Source: Carallia brachiata (Eukaryota; Streptophyta; Magnoliopsida; Malpighiales; Rhizophoraceae). From it: a stretch of DNA of 64,000 bases. The translations under genes were made by a program, and so were the position numbers. The stretch spans positions 3,564,273 to 3,628,272 of the forward strand of contig JADCRB010000040.1 in the NCBI GenBank assembly GCA_021464245.1. Direction: 5' to 3'. The first letter of the stretch is position 1, and the number at the start of each line of letters is the position of its first letter. Shown here in pieces: positions 43,968-56,404 of this stretch. The notes under the pieces were generated by a model. That model was given only the letters and a program-made list of their open reading frames with translations, was not told the origin of the DNA and did no database searches.

Positions 43968-46940
43968 TGTTAGTCCCTTAAACACTTAGCATGTGGGAGT
44001 TAGCGGCACCTTACACTAATTATTAGCATGGGACTTTGGAGTGGCTAGGTACTCATTGGGGCAAGGTGAAAGCTGAGAAGGTCAAGGTAGGCACAAGCCT
44101 ACATATGGGTTTTAAGGCAGACCAAGGCTTGAACAAGATAAAAGATGCTGGACTATATGTTCGTGGGCTCTATCAGATGGGTTGTGGGCTTAGGCCAAAG
44201 GCCCAAAACATGAGACTGGGTATTGGCCAAGTCTACATGGCACTTCGTGGCACGAAGTATCCTGCGATGTGTTGAACGTGGGGATGTGCAGGTGTGGCTC
44301 TATCCTGTTGGTTGAGCATCGATATAATGCTCATCAATAAGACTTACCCAAATCAAGTGAAAGATGATCATGAAGAGAAGGCTTATCAGGATTATGTCGT
44401 GGATAAGATTATAGGGAGATTATAGGGAGATAATTGTTATCTCCAAGCCCTAAATAGCTGGGGGTGCCAACTATAAATAGACCCTATAGGTTGTCATTTG
44501 TAGTCAGTGACAGAGAAATCACTCAGAGAGAAAGAGTGAAATACCATCGAGAGTTCATTTAGCTTTGTTCCTTTGTATTACTTTGTGATAAGTAATAAAG
44601 GTTGGGAAAGGTTCCCGTATGCTCTTGTCCATCTTTTGAGGGCAGCAACGTTTGCAGAGCATGCTTGCTGGGCAGTAACTTGTGTGGAGCCAAGCAAGCT
44701 TCAAGTCTATTCCTTAGCCATTTTTAAGCCCACTTTGGTGGCCAATACCTTGGCCGATCTTCCCATAACCTCGCTTGCTGACTCAACAGGTCAGTGTAAG
44801 GGAATTGGTGCAAGGAGGAAGCAACTCTATCATGCTCTTTGGTCGAGAGATTGGGGCCTCACCTCTTCGCTGCCACCCCTTGTGACTATCGAGCATGTTG
44901 CGCTACGCAACAGATTATAGTGCTTACCCGTCGAACATCCTGTGCTAACCTACGTTACTGGCCTCCCATGCTAACCTCCTATGCTGGTGCTCAATAAGTA
45001 ACCTGCCACGTGCTTCAGTGTGCTACTAGGCAGGCGAGTAGGTCGTTGCACGCTCGCTGCTCCCTTCAACATGCTACTAGGCGGACGAACAATACCCTGT
45101 GCTTGCTCACTACTCCCTCCAGCATGTTACGTGCGCATTGCTAGCCAGATGACCAGCACGTCGCACACTGTTGGCCTGATGAGCAGCACGCTCCTAGCCC
45201 CCCTCCCTTGCTAGCCTCCCTCCCAAGCTTGGCTTACTAGCCTCTGTTGGTTAGCCTCTCTCCCTTGCTAACCTCTATTGGTTGGCCTCCCACCCTTGCT
45301 GGCATCTCTTCCTAGCTTGCCTTGCTAACCTTCCTTATAGGCACCAACATGTACAGCACGACAAGTAGCCTGCTGTGCACGCTGCTAGCCCGACGAGCAA
45401 TATGTTGCGCGTGCCCCGGCACCCTGCTAGCCTCCCTCCCTTACTCGTATCCCTTCCTCGTTTTTCCTTTTGAACCTCTCTTGCATGCAGTAATGTGTGC
45501 GGAGCATGCATGTAGGCAGTAGATTGTGTGAGGCTAAGCATGCTCCAAGTCTACTCCTTAGGTTTTTAAGCCCTCTTTGGTGGCCAATGCTTGCTACTCT
45601 TCCCATAACCTCGCTTACTGATTCAACAAGCCGGCGCAAAGGAGTTGGTGCAAGGTGCTAAACACTCTATCATGCTTTTTTTCGTTGTGGGACAAAGGCG
45701 TAACCTCTTCGTTGCCACCCCATGCAATTGTTGGGCATGTTGTGCAGCACAATGGTTAGAGTGCTACCCTGATAACATCCCTTGCTAGCCCACTTAACGG
45801 GCCTCCCTCGCAAACCTCTCATGCCAAGTGCTCGATAAACAGCCGTCGCACGAGCCAGTTCGCTACTAGGCAGACGAGCAACTCGCTGCGTGCACGTTGC
45901 CAGTCACATGAGCAGCACGTTGCACATTGCCAGTCACTACATGTTCGTGAGACTGGGTTTTGGCCAAGTCTGCATGCATTGCATGGCATTGTGTGGCACC
46001 GAATCTCCTGCAACATATTAAACGCGGGGGCGCGCGAGTGTGGCTCTATCCTGTTGGCCAAGCTTCGGGATAATGCTCATCAGATCGTGCATGGCCAAGG
46101 AGGGTGGGTAGATAAGACTCATCCAGATCACGTGATAGATGATCGTGGTAAGATAAGGCTTATCAGGATCATATTGTGGACAAAAACGTGGGAAGATGAG
46201 GGTTCATATGCCATGATAAAGATCATGGGGAGATAATGGTTATCTCCAAGCCTTAGATAGCTGGGGGTGTGAGCTAGATATAGACCCTATGGGTTGTTTT
46301 TTTACTTAATGAGAGAGAAATCACTCAAAGAGAGAGTGAATCACTGTCGAGAGTGAATTTGTCTTTGTTCCTATGTATTACTTTGTGATAAGTAATAAAG
46401 GTTGGAAAAGGTTCCAGTATGCTCTTGTGTTTTTCTTTAGAGTGTGAGTTGCGTGCCTATTTACAAAGTTCAGTGTCCAAAACCTTGTGCGTGCAGTTGT
46501 CTTAGACTAAGTTCGACTAGTGCATCACAAGACAAAAATTTGAGTGAGAAATTTAGTTATGTCAGCAGCTTGTCGCGCTTCAGCTCACTGGTAAGTAGTC
46601 AAAAAGCTCGCTACGCGCACTACACCCTCCAGTGTGCTGTTGGGTGGACAGGCTGCCTAATGGGCAAGCGCTGTGAGCTCTATCGCACTGGTGGGCAAAC
46701 ATACAACCTGTTGCGCGCACTCACTGCTCCCTCTACCATGCTGCAGGTGTGTTGCTGGCCAGACGAACAGCACACTGCACGCTGTTGGCCGACGAGATGC
46801 ACACTGCAGACCTCCCTTGCTAGCATCTTTCCCAATCTTTCCTTGCTAGCATCCCTTGGTTGACATCCCTCATTTGTTGGCTTCCCTTTCTAGCTTGCCT
46901 TGCTAACTTTCGTCATTTTCCTTGGTTCACTACGCATAAA
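43968..46940 (+). repeat. Rearranged 3' LTR with GC-rich duplicated inserts
   Basis: The purine tract AGGTGGGGTTAG (about 43954) precedes TGTTAGTCCC, the likely true LTR start. LTR sequence runs to 44640. A GC-rich block then occurs twice (44641 to about 45060 and 45487 to about 45900, starting GCAG(C/T)AA(C/T)GT), and LTR sequence from an internal point (45940) restarts to 46565. 45196-45340 holds ~32-bp units around CCTCCCTTGCTAGCC, repeated weakly at 46800-46900. No protein-coding region is supported. Confidence 0.7.
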
Positions 46941-47240
46941 TAGGCAATGAACCAAGCTCGGCGGGGCATTCAGAAAATATTTTGCAAAACAAAGCATTTA
47001 CAAAACATTTATAAACATTTTCTCCCTCGTCACGTTTTTGTATTTTAGGCGTATACTCTCTAAACATCATTAAAGGAGATATTCCAGATATAAAATTTAA
47101 AATATTTAATATACTCATTTTTAAGTATATTTTGGGTATATACTCTCTAGTAATCTTAGGTTGGGATCTGCGAAAGTAAAAATTCAAAATATTAAAATAT
47201 TAAGTTTCCTACAACTTTCAGCGAAGTCAGTCCACTTGAG
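46941..47240. other. AT-rich stretch before a tandem duplication
   Basis: The element TATACTCTCTA occurs twice about 100 bp apart (47051 and 47140). A TATA-like CATAAATAGGC lies at about 46934. It could be the left part of a diverged LTR. A minus-strand frame here has no recognisable domain. Confidence 0.35.
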
Positions 47241-48199
47241 AACAAATCTCTACAGCTCTCAGCGGAGTTAAACCATTCCAAGTGGAATCAAGCCTCAGCC
47301 CTCAAAGGAGTCAAACGAATCCATCTGAGATTAAGCTCATACAGCCCTCACCGAAGTTCCAACATCTATCTGAGATTAAACCTCCTATACCCTCAGTAAA
47401 ACTAGTCAGCTCATCCAAGAACATGCCTCTATGACTCTCGGTAAAATTAAGTCAGTTCGATCAAAATTAAGTCTCTACGGTCTTCACCCTAATCCAAGTC
47501 TCTGTTCGAGATCCAGTTTCAACTCTCAATAGAATTTATTCATTCAAGATAAAGTTGTGGAATTTATTTCTGTCAATTTCAAGCTCGCACAACGCTTGAT
47601 GGAATCACGAACGAACTTCAATTGGAGGATTCATACGAAGATCGATCCCACGTCAATTTTATTTTATTTTAAAATTTTTATTTGTAATTTGTATTTGTAT
47701 TTTCGAATCTAACTGAAACAAATCTCTACAGCTCTCAGCGGAGTTAAACCATTCCAAGTGGAATCAAGTCTCAGCCCTCAATGGAGTCAAATGAATCTAT
47801 CTGAGATCAAGCTCATATAGCCCTCATTGGAGTTTCAACATCTATCTCAGATTAAATCTCCTATAACCCTCAATAAAATCTAGTCAGCTCATCCAAGAAC
47901 ATGCCTCTATGGCTCTCGATAAAATTAAGCCAGTTCGATCGAAATTAAGTCACTACGGTCTTCACCCTAATCCAAGTCTCTGTTCGAGATCCAGTTTCAA
48001 CTCTCAATAGAATTTATTTAGTTCAAAATAAAGTTGTGAAATTTATTTATATCAAATTCAAGCTCGCACAGCCCTTGATGAAATCACGAACGAACTTCAA
48101 TTGGAGGATTCGTACGAAGATCGATCCCACATCAATTTTGTTTTATTTTAAAATTTTTATTTATATTTTGTATTTGTATTGGTATTTTCGAATCTAACT
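47241..48199. repeat. 476-bp tandem duplication made of ~46-bp subunits
   Basis: Copy 1 is 47241-47716 and copy 2 47717-48199. Both begin AACAAATCTCTACAGCTCTC and end TTTTCGAATCTAACT. Inside each, five or six degenerate units of about 46 bp recur, most with a CTCAGC/CCCTCA block and a following TCTGAGATTAA-like block. No open frame of note. It is likely untranslated retroelement or satellite DNA. Confidence 0.88.
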
Positions 48200-51100
48200 A
48201 TTGTAAGTTCGAAATTTACGACCCTTATAAGCACAAACTAGAACGAGACTGGAAGAACCAGCATGAAAAGTAGAGAAAAGACTCTCAACACACGGTAGCT
48301 CTTCCTTACATACAATAGCGTTATAAGCTTGAGTTACATCATAGTAAGGTAAGAATTGCATTTTCTTATTTTCCAAGTCTTGACATACTAGCTTGGTGTT
48401 TATTCGGCCTTTTTGGGTGAATGAGTATGGGATTTATATATGCTTTTTCTGTACTTTATTTTAAATAAATAAATACTGTAGTATGAATTTTTTGACTGAA
48501 TACTGTAGTATGAATTAACGATCGGATACTGGGGGGCATCTTTTATGACAAAATAAATAAGTAATCAATGTGAAGGAGCTACATTTATTTTAGAAAAAAT
48601 TCTCAATTCAACAATTACAATGAAAGGAAAATGTTAGCCCCGAAGCACAATCATCAATAATTGGAAAGCAAAGGACACTTTGTTGACTGGCGTCGTGGAT
48701 TCTTTAATACGCTTAGCTTTGTCTAATTATTGATTTGACCGGCTTGTTAGATATTTCAAAATGTTGACGTCAACGTACTATTTATACAATATTGACATTT
48801 ATAAAAGGAAGAACCCACCACTAGCAATGCCATATATCGCTGAATTGGATAAAGACTACTAGCCCTTTGGGAACAATGCACCAAAACTCCATTCAAAGTT
48901 GTATTGATTCTTCAAAGGGAAGATTAGACCCTTCAAATCACTTGCTTGGTATTACATATGCTGAGGTCATGTCCAGATTTTTGATTTCCTATAAAGAAGT
49001 CTATTTATTATGATTATATAATATATGTTAATTTTTTTTATTTTTTATAAATTCTTTCATACTTATTTTTTGAGATTAAAATTTTAAATTTTAAAATTAA
49101 AATTTAAAATTTTAATTACTAAAATACTCATTAAAAGATCTAAATAATAATTTATAATTATAAATGTTCCGTAAGTCTGCCATTAGTTGATTTAATATTA
49201 AATGTTCACGTACTGTCTAACTAAATTCCTTCTAGTTTTTAAATTCTAAAGAGACTGATTGATGGAAATTTTCATAAAGAAAAGTAGTCGGTGATATTTA
49301 ATATTTAATTTGAATTTTCTTTTTTATTCTGAAAAGACTATAAATTAAAGATATAATGTTAAGATTTTCCTCAAATTGAAGACTAAGCTTTTATGACGTC
49401 AATATTGATAAGAAAGGGGATTGGTTGAGAGGATTTGTGAGAAGTGAGGTCTGAATTTCATATTTAATGTTAAACAATTAGCAATGACAGTTAATAAGAC
49501 TAAGCTTTACCAATATTTGTAAGACTAAGCTTTATAATAAACTAACTCAAGAAGCATTGGAGTCGATCAATAAATCTGATAGGCAATCTTTGTAATGTTA
49601 AACAATCACCAATTAAACTTAATTTGCAGTCCGGATTCAGGCAATTACACTTAATGATGAAAAACAGTGTTTATTTATAGTCAGATTCTTTCTTGGTCAG
49701 AAAATATGCTGGAGATAGGACTACTCTGAGCAGTCCACATAAAGAAACAGACCATGACTGGTACAATTACATCTTGGAAAAATATGGGTGGATGGGAAAA
49801 GGTAGACGCAGAGGAGATAAAATATATATATTTTTTTTATAATTAGTTGAGTTATTTGTATAATAAAATATTGAATTATTATAATAAAATTTATAAGTAT
49901 TTTTTTACATATTTTTTGTTGTAAAAATTAAATATTTATTACAAAAATAAATTAATTAATTATAAAAAAAATTTATCTTTTTATATCTTTTTTCTGTCTA
50001 CGTAACTAGACTTTTAGATTTTTGGCTACTTTTTCGTTTAACTGACCAGCCACCATTTGTGACGCTATTCACATACACAAAAATGACAGTAAAACTTAAA
50101 AGAGAAGAGAATGGAAAAGCAAAGGAACATTTTCCCACAAATTTCCGCTTTTTGCTGTGGACTTTGCATCACGCCACATTTTTTTGGCCTTTTTCAATCA
50201 TCATCATAACAAGGACTCACTTTTTTTTTTTTTATCATCAATTGTTTTTTTTTTCCCCTCTAACCATTATTGTGTTTTCATTTCACAAGAAGTGGTCTCT
50301 TCCAAGTAAAAAAGAAAAAAAAGACTAGCCTATAAGCTAAAAAGAAAGAGAAAAAGTATATATTTGGAGATTTTTATCTCAATTAGTATCCGACTAATGG
50401 GTTGAAATATAATAAATTTTTAATTTTATGTAATTATATTAACAATAATTATATGTAAAGAAAAAGTAAGAGAAAAATAAAAGTATAATTATTATCATTT
50501 ACTTTTTTTTTATTTTCTTTCTCTTCACTTTTTACATCACTCCAAATAATTTTATTTTCTCTCTACTTTTTCTCTCACAAATTAATATTCATATTTTCTT
50601 TCATTATACTTTTTTTTTCTCACATTTTTCTACCACTCCAAATAATTTTATTTTCTTTCTACTTTTTTTTCTCATAAATTACTATTCATCTTTTTTTTTT
50701 CACTTACTTTTTTCTCTCAACTTTCTCTACCACTCCAAACAACTTTATTTTCTCTTCACTTTCTTTCTGTTTCTCTTCTTTTCCCTTCTTTTCCTCGCAC
50801 TCCAAACATATAAATGTAATAATAAAATAAAATAATAAGATTTATTTTTTTTATATTTTATGAGTGTAGTTACACAAAATTAAAAATTCTTTACATTATA
50901 AATATTTGTTTAAGCACAATTCTTTTTAGATATGTAACCGTATCCCAAACAAATATAAAAAAGGAAAAATTAATCTGCATGATTGTCTAACAGTTTAGAG
51001 TAATTTTTTTTTTCCTTTTTTTTTTCCCTGTTGATGATAGTTTTATGCAAAAGTACATGTTTAGCAAAATACTAAAACAAATCTAAGGATGCCCCAAATG

Positions 51101-52188
51101 AGTTTCGCTCGACAAAGTCGGGCACACAAGAATCTATGCAATCATGCTGCAAAAGCGTCTTTCATCAAGCAAATGCAGTTAACCAAAGTATCCAAAGAGC
51201 AAAAAAGCTAAAAATAATAATAATAATAAATAAAAACAGGAACCACACAAGAAAGTAATTAATAAGAGTAGCTAGCTACTACACTGTGACATTTATTTCT
51301 AAAACATTGGGCTATATAGAAGTTTCTCAGTTGTAGGTAATTTAGGTGGACTATGATGAACTTGTTGAAAGTATGGTTTGGTGGGCCATTCCGAAAAAAT
51401 ATATACCTTCCTTAGGTAGGAAAACTTTCCGTAAACAAAACAACATTCTAAAGTGGAAATTGACTTTGATTGAGCTACGAGACCACTGAAGTTTTCCCAG
51501 CTCCAAAGTAGCAAAACTTAGTCAATAGTCAGTCATCGTTGCAAGTTCGAATTTTCAAATTGAGTCCCAATAACAATTTGCCTTGCACATCATCGATATA
51601 TCAATTTGACAGTACAAAGTACTGTCAAAAAAAAAATGACAGTACAAAGTGGATCAGAATAACTTTAGTAGTGTGAATGGTCACAAACTTTTCCCTCCAC
51701 CCAGAAACATTCCCAAGTGCACTTAATTGTAAATTGTACTCTAATTAAAGGTAGTGGTCAACTTTTGATACCTAATCGGTGGTGATCATATGCACTCAGA
51801 GTCAGAGTAACACGGAAGGAGAAATGGAAGACTTTAAAGTGATTTATATTTATTCCTAGAGTAGGAACAAAATACAGTACCTTCAAACTCAATCCAAATG
51901 GGTATCAGCCACTATTGTGAAATTCTATGTCAGCGAAAACAAATAAAAATACAGTGTGCCAAACAAAAACAGAAAAGTCACTGGAAATTGTTGATAATTC
52001 TCAAAGCCGAAAATTCTCCGGAGAGATTTTATCTCATAATAATAGGCTACATTCATACAACAGAACGGATGATAGAAAGCGAAAAAAAAAAAAAAAAAAG
52101 TAAGAAAAGAAGAGAAAATTATTGAAAATTAAAAGAAAGAAGCTCAGATGAAATACTTTACCCCATATATCATGAAAAGAGAGATCAA
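48200..52188. other. Long intergenic region
   Basis: Mostly AT-rich with homopolymers. 50480-50800 holds four loose units around CCACTCCAAATAATTTTATTTTC in a T-rich stretch. A hairpin TTTGACAGTAC-aaa-GTACTGTCAAA lies at 51605-51629, and TGACAGTACAAAGT is repeated at 51637. No gene is supported. Frames of up to 89 codons have no recognisable domains. Confidence 0.5.
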
Positions 52189-52288
52189 ATTATACAATTG
52201 GACCAAGATATCTCTCTCTCTCTCTCTCTCTGGTAATCCAAGGCAAAACCCATCATCAATTCAATCCCCTTACTTAATTTGCTGCTCT
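52189..52288 (-). other. 3' UTR of the VQ gene with a CT microsatellite
   Basis: On the plus strand a (TC)n tract at 52210-52231 lies about 60 bp past the stop codon. It is likely transcribed as AG repeats. Confidence 0.45.
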
Positions 52289-53011
52289 TCAAGAAGAAGA
52301 CCCTGAAACTTTTGGTGAAGTCACAGGAAAAAGTGGCAATAACTGTGGCTCTGAATCTCTAGGAGTAGACATGGGCGACGGATGCAAGTAGAAGCCTTTC
52401 TCTGCGATTGCTCTTTCCTCCTCTGATGACGAATTCCCTAAAGATGGCGAGTTCCTGTTGAAAGGGTCTTCGTTTAATGGAGTTACAGGACTAAGAGTCA
52501 ACTTGGGGAAGTCAAGCAAGCTCGGAGACAAGATCTCCGGTTTATTTCTAGGGGAAAATCCAGTAATTGAGCTGCTATTTGCAAAACTGGGCAAAATAGT
52601 GTTGATCATGAGACTATTTTTGAGATTGCTGTTTCTTCTCTCATAGAGCTTGAAGCTGTTTTGCTTTTTTGGTGCGCTCTTGATGGGTGGGATGGCGAAG
52701 TTTCTTGAAGAAATTGGTGGTGGAGTTGTTGGTAAGGTTGGATCTTGGGAGGGTGTTATTCTTGAGGATGCTTGTTTTGCTGTTTCTGTTGACCCAGTGA
52801 GCATTTGGACTACTTGCTTGAAAGTGGAGGTGTCTGCCTGGACAAAGGTTGTTGGGTAAGGGTTGGTGTCAGATCTGGAGATGGGTATTGGAGTAAGTGG
52901 TGGGGTGGGGATTTGGACACCATCGTTGCTTCCACTTCCACTGCTGTTGCTGTGTGGGGAGTTTATTGGAGATGGGTTCTTGATTTCTTGAGCTCTTGCT
53001 GTGTTTTCCAT
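52289..53011 (-). CDS. VQ-motif protein, intact and intronless
   Basis: The 240-residue frame has the VQ motif FKQVVQMLTG at residues 64-73, preceded by the conserved YPTTFVQADTSTF segment. C-terminal blocks (KLYERRNS, PEILSPSLLDFPKLTLSPVTPL, EKGFYLHPSP, LLPLFPVTSPKVSGSS) match the VQ4/13/31/33-type clade of VQ proteins. VQ proteins bind WRKY transcription factors in the nucleus through the VQ motif; several clade members are phosphorylated by MAP kinases MPK3/MPK6 at Ser-Pro sites. This protein has many Ser/Thr-Pro sites (for example SPINSP, TPPLTP, SPVTP), consistent with that. The start codon at 53011 gives MENTARAQEI, as in relatives. A role in defence signalling is inferred from the family only. 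Confidence 0.93.
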   Translation of the reverse strand: MENTARAQEIKNPSPINSPHSNSSGSGSNDGVQIPTPPLTPIPISRSDTNPYPTTFVQADTSTFKQVVQMLTGSTETAKQASSRITPSQDPTLPTTPPPISSRNFAIPPIKSAPKKQNSFKLYERRNSNLKNSLMINTILPSFANSSSITGFSPRNKPEILSPSLLDFPKLTLSPVTPLNEDPFNRNSPSLGNSSSEEERAIAEKGFYLHPSPMSTPRDSEPQLLPLFPVTSPKVSGSSS

Positions 53012-53070
53012 TGAAGGGTGGGTCTAATTCAGCTCCCCTCCTCCAACCCCAACAACACACAACCCACCAC

Positions 53071-53102
<32 letters not shown>

Positions 53103-53288
53103 GAGGGAGAGAAAGTAGTGAAATTTTGAAGTGTGGATAATATGAGCGGAGATGGAAGAGTGAAAAACAAGGCTTGGTGAGAGTAGGGAGGGGTTAGAAA
53201 CTTAAAAACTCTTTCTTAAAGCAACTCTTTGCTTATTCTTTGCTCTGTTTTGTTTTTCTTTGTACTTATACCCCAAACACATTTCAAG

Positions 53289-53328
<40 letters not shown>

Positions 53329-53400
53329 CTTTTCTTCTAACTACAAATTGGGCCCATCTCCCTCTCTCTCTCTCCCTCTCTCTCTCTACACGTGTACTGG
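53012..53400 (-). promoter_or_regulatory. 5' UTR and promoter-proximal region of the VQ gene
   Basis: (GA)n at 53071-53090, long (CT)n tracts at 53288-53323 and 53360-53387 lie upstream of the start. GAGA/CT-rich tracts are common in plant core promoters. No TATA box was placed with confidence. Confidence 0.4.
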
Positions 53401-53662
53401 ATTTCTATGTTTTTCCTTGGTGCGGTGGGGTTGGCTAGGCAGAAAATGCCCAAATATTTTGGGATTATGGAGATTGGAAGGGCATTGGTTGCACTTGGAA
53501 TTTTTTGCCAGCAGAATCTGGGGGCAAAGTCTTTTCGGAATTAATGTGAGCATAGATTAGATAGGATATATTTCCTTCTACTCATGTGTGTTGTAAGTGT
53601 GGGTGTGTGGGTGTTATCCATTGACTTCAGTGCCTGACCGTAAAAGACTGTTTTGTGGGTGT

Positions 53663-53701
<39 letters not shown>

Positions 53702-53864
53702 TGCTGGGATTGGAGATGATGGCAACATTTGATCGGAAACTAAGCATTAGCATGCCCATCCCATTCATTACATTAATCATGAATCCAAGGCGCGTGGAAC
53801 ACCCTCCCATCAAATTGGGCGCAAAGAAAGCGTATAAGCATGTGCATGTACGCTCCAATTATGT
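53401..53864. repeat. Intergenic DNA with a (GT)n microsatellite
   Basis: About 17 GT units at 53665-53698 follow a diverged GGGTGT start. No gene. Confidence 0.8.
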
Positions 53865-54374
53865 GTGGCGAGTTGAAGTATTAAAAAAAAATTAAAAATT
53901 TTGATTAATTGACAAAATTAAATTAAATAAAATTAAATTTTTTATTAATCGAATAAATTTTATAATTGGTTAACTGAATCGAATAAAAATTAAAATATTT
54001 AGTTCGATTTTTAATATTAAAAAATTGTAATTAACTGAACCAAATTAAAATGTTGTTATGTAAATATATTTTTATTTTTTTTAATAATAAAAAAATATTA
54101 CTAATACATGAATTAATAATAAATAAATGTTAATAAAATATTATTATATCTTAAATAAACACTTATTTATATTATATTTGAAATTAGAATTTTAAATATT
54201 TTATTATTGAATTTTGTTAATCGAACTGTTAAAAAAAATAAATCGAAATTTTTGATTGGCCGAATTTTTGATTCAAGAATGATTTTCAATTTTGAATAAC
54301 CAAAAGTTTCGGCTCGAGAATGGTTATAGTGATTTGGTTGAGTTAATTAAATTATGAACACCTCTATTGGCGAG
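53865..54374 (-). mobile_element. hAT-type MITE with 8-bp near-duplication
   Basis: The element 53873-54366 is flanked by GTGGCGAG (53865-53872) and TTGGCGAG (54367-54374), 7 of 8 identical. Its right end is ...GAACACCTCTA, inverse of TAGAGGTGTTC, and the left end TTGAAGTATT is a degenerate match. The interior is AT-rich with TTCGGTT/AACCGAA-type motifs (GTTAATCGAA, GGCCGAA). No transposase. Confidence 0.68.
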
Positions 54375-54408
54375 TACATAATCTTGCAAACATTGATATT
54401 ATTTTATA

Positions 54409-54632
54409 AGGATAAGTTATTTTTTTCAGGTATAGTTTTTTTTTTTTTCGAATATTTGTCTAATTGAAATGAGTATGCAATTTTTTAAAATTATAATGAT
54501 ATTTTTGAATAAAAAAAATGTACTTTTTTTATTGCAAAAATATCACCGTGGTTTTGAAAAATAAGACACTCATTTCAATTGGACAAATATTCGGACAAAA
54601 AAAAAATCAGAATTTATACCTTTTTTCCTTTA
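54409..54632. mobile_element. Foldback MITE
   Basis: A near-perfect inverted repeat: CGAATATTTGTCTAATTGAA(ATGAGT) at 54449-54474 and its inverse at 54568-54593. Outer arms also pair (AAGGATAAG... with ...CTTTTTTCCTT). TA dinucleotides sit on both sides, compatible with a Stowaway-like duplication but not conclusive. Confidence 0.7.
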
Positions 54633-56404
54633 TTAATTGTAAAAATAATGAATCGTTGATATATAAATTATCACATCTGTGAGTCGAGATCATGAATCAT
54701 TTGTTAAAGTTCTCATTTAACTTTTATGATAAATATGATTCACCATCCAAATATTAATCAACTTAAGCACGATTTCGCTGTAACTCACTTAGTAATTATC
54801 AAATTTTAGATATGATATCCAACAGTCGGTAAATCCTTTAAACCCAACAGTACGGCGAGGACACATCATGTACATGCTAGGTGATTATTGCATCTGAATT
54901 TGGATCAAATATGTAGAAGCATGTCAAAACATCATCCATAATATTACCGTGGGTGGTATTTTATCGGAATGAGTTAGACTCGCGAATAACAAAATTTTCG
55001 ATTTTTCAAAATGAGGGATTAAACCTCTACATAGATATAAAATTATTTTATATTTTATATAAAATATTTCATATTATACAGATAATATTTTATTTTATAT
55101 AATATTAAAAAAAATTGTATTAATATCTACTATTTTACTGTAGAAATCTTTTATGTTGCATAAAATATTATCATTTAAAAAATAATTTTTATCAATAAAA
55201 TAATTGGTGATTACCATAAAAAAAACTGTAATCGGTGGTTAATGAAAAAATGAGCAAAGGCAGCCACTATTTTATTTATTTCGATGCTCTTATGTTCAAA
55301 GAAAGATTAGGTACATGTGATCACTTACCGATAAAATAAATTTATTATAATATAAAATCACTAATAATTTATATTCAAAATAAAAGATGAGTCAAATTGG
55401 ACATCATCTATATTTCTTTCTTTGCCATCTTGCAAATAAAAACTTGAGAAGGAGTTACAAAAAGAAAAGAAACGCAAGCACTGAAATCACCAACTAAAAT
55501 ATATATATATATATATACCATGGCTAATTCAATCAAATTTCTTTGCATCATTTTTTTTTTATATAAAATATCGCAAGTTAATTCTTTGCTCTGTGTTGAC
55601 TTCCTTGCTAAAATGAACACAAATACTACGTTAGAAGAAATGTTTTTCACCTCCCCCAACGAGTCTGTGTAGCTTTTTAGCTGCTTGATAGAGTTGAAAT
55701 GATGTTTGCAAGACTGTAATTTTTATTTTATTTTATCACAATAGTTTCCTTTGCACCAAAAAAAATAAAAATCCTGATATCAGTGGGTGATTCAATCACT
55801 CTACCATAATTGTGATATTACACCAATCAATGTTGTATATCTTTGTGACATACAATGAACTACTATAATGAAGATACATTCTAGACATTTAAAATGCATG
55901 CATGTTCTTAATCCCACCAAACTATCTTGTTATGTCATGACCAAAAAGATGATCACTAAAAAAAAATGTAATTATTTTGTGGGTGTGTATCTATTGGGAA
56001 AAAATCATAGAGGATACAAAAAAAAAAACCAAAAAGAACAGATTCCAGTTTTCATCATCAAATCAAAGTTTCAAAACGTTGTTCCGTGTCCGCATTAGCA
56101 AGATTCTTAATCATAGTTGGCAAACATATATATGGAATGGGGAAGAATAAAGAAGAATCATATTCCATATATGTTGGAAAGACGAGTGGGAAAGAAATAA
56201 AATTAATTGCGTAGGCAAGCAATAAGAAGGAAGAAAGAACGGTGGGAAACAAATGTTCCATCAAACACATTTGCTGCTCTAAAGGGATCATATTCTTTCA
56301 TAACCAAAATCATCGTTATGTCCGTTTGTCAATGCCCTAACATAACAAATTCAATTTGCAATGATAAAAGGGGAAATTTAGATAGACACAGAAAATGAAT
56401 GTAT
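54633..56404. other. AT-rich intergenic DNA
   Basis: No coding region or repeat terminus is supported. An AT dinucleotide run lies at about 55499-55517. Confidence 0.5.

Larger units (their letters stand above)
38664..46570 (+). mobile_element. Decayed Tekay/Del-like Ty3/gypsy chromovirus with rearranged 3' LTR
   Basis: The plus-strand order is LTR (38664-39548), primer-binding site, gag, protease, RT, RNase H, integrase, chromodomain, then LTR-derived sequence (43968 onward). The chromodomain with an LWQF motif at its end and the CxxCxxxHxxxxC knuckle fit the Tekay/Del branch. Nearly every domain is frame-shifted or stopped. The 5' LTR lacks the first ~60 bp seen at the 3' LTR. The 3' LTR is split and partly duplicated. 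Confidence 0.85.

Noticed and set aside
46444..46863. 139-codon open frame
   Set aside because: It lies across rearranged LTR and GC-rich repeat sequence and shows no homology.
53541..53858. Minus-strand frame with His-Thr repeats
   Set aside because: It is a translation of the GT microsatellite.
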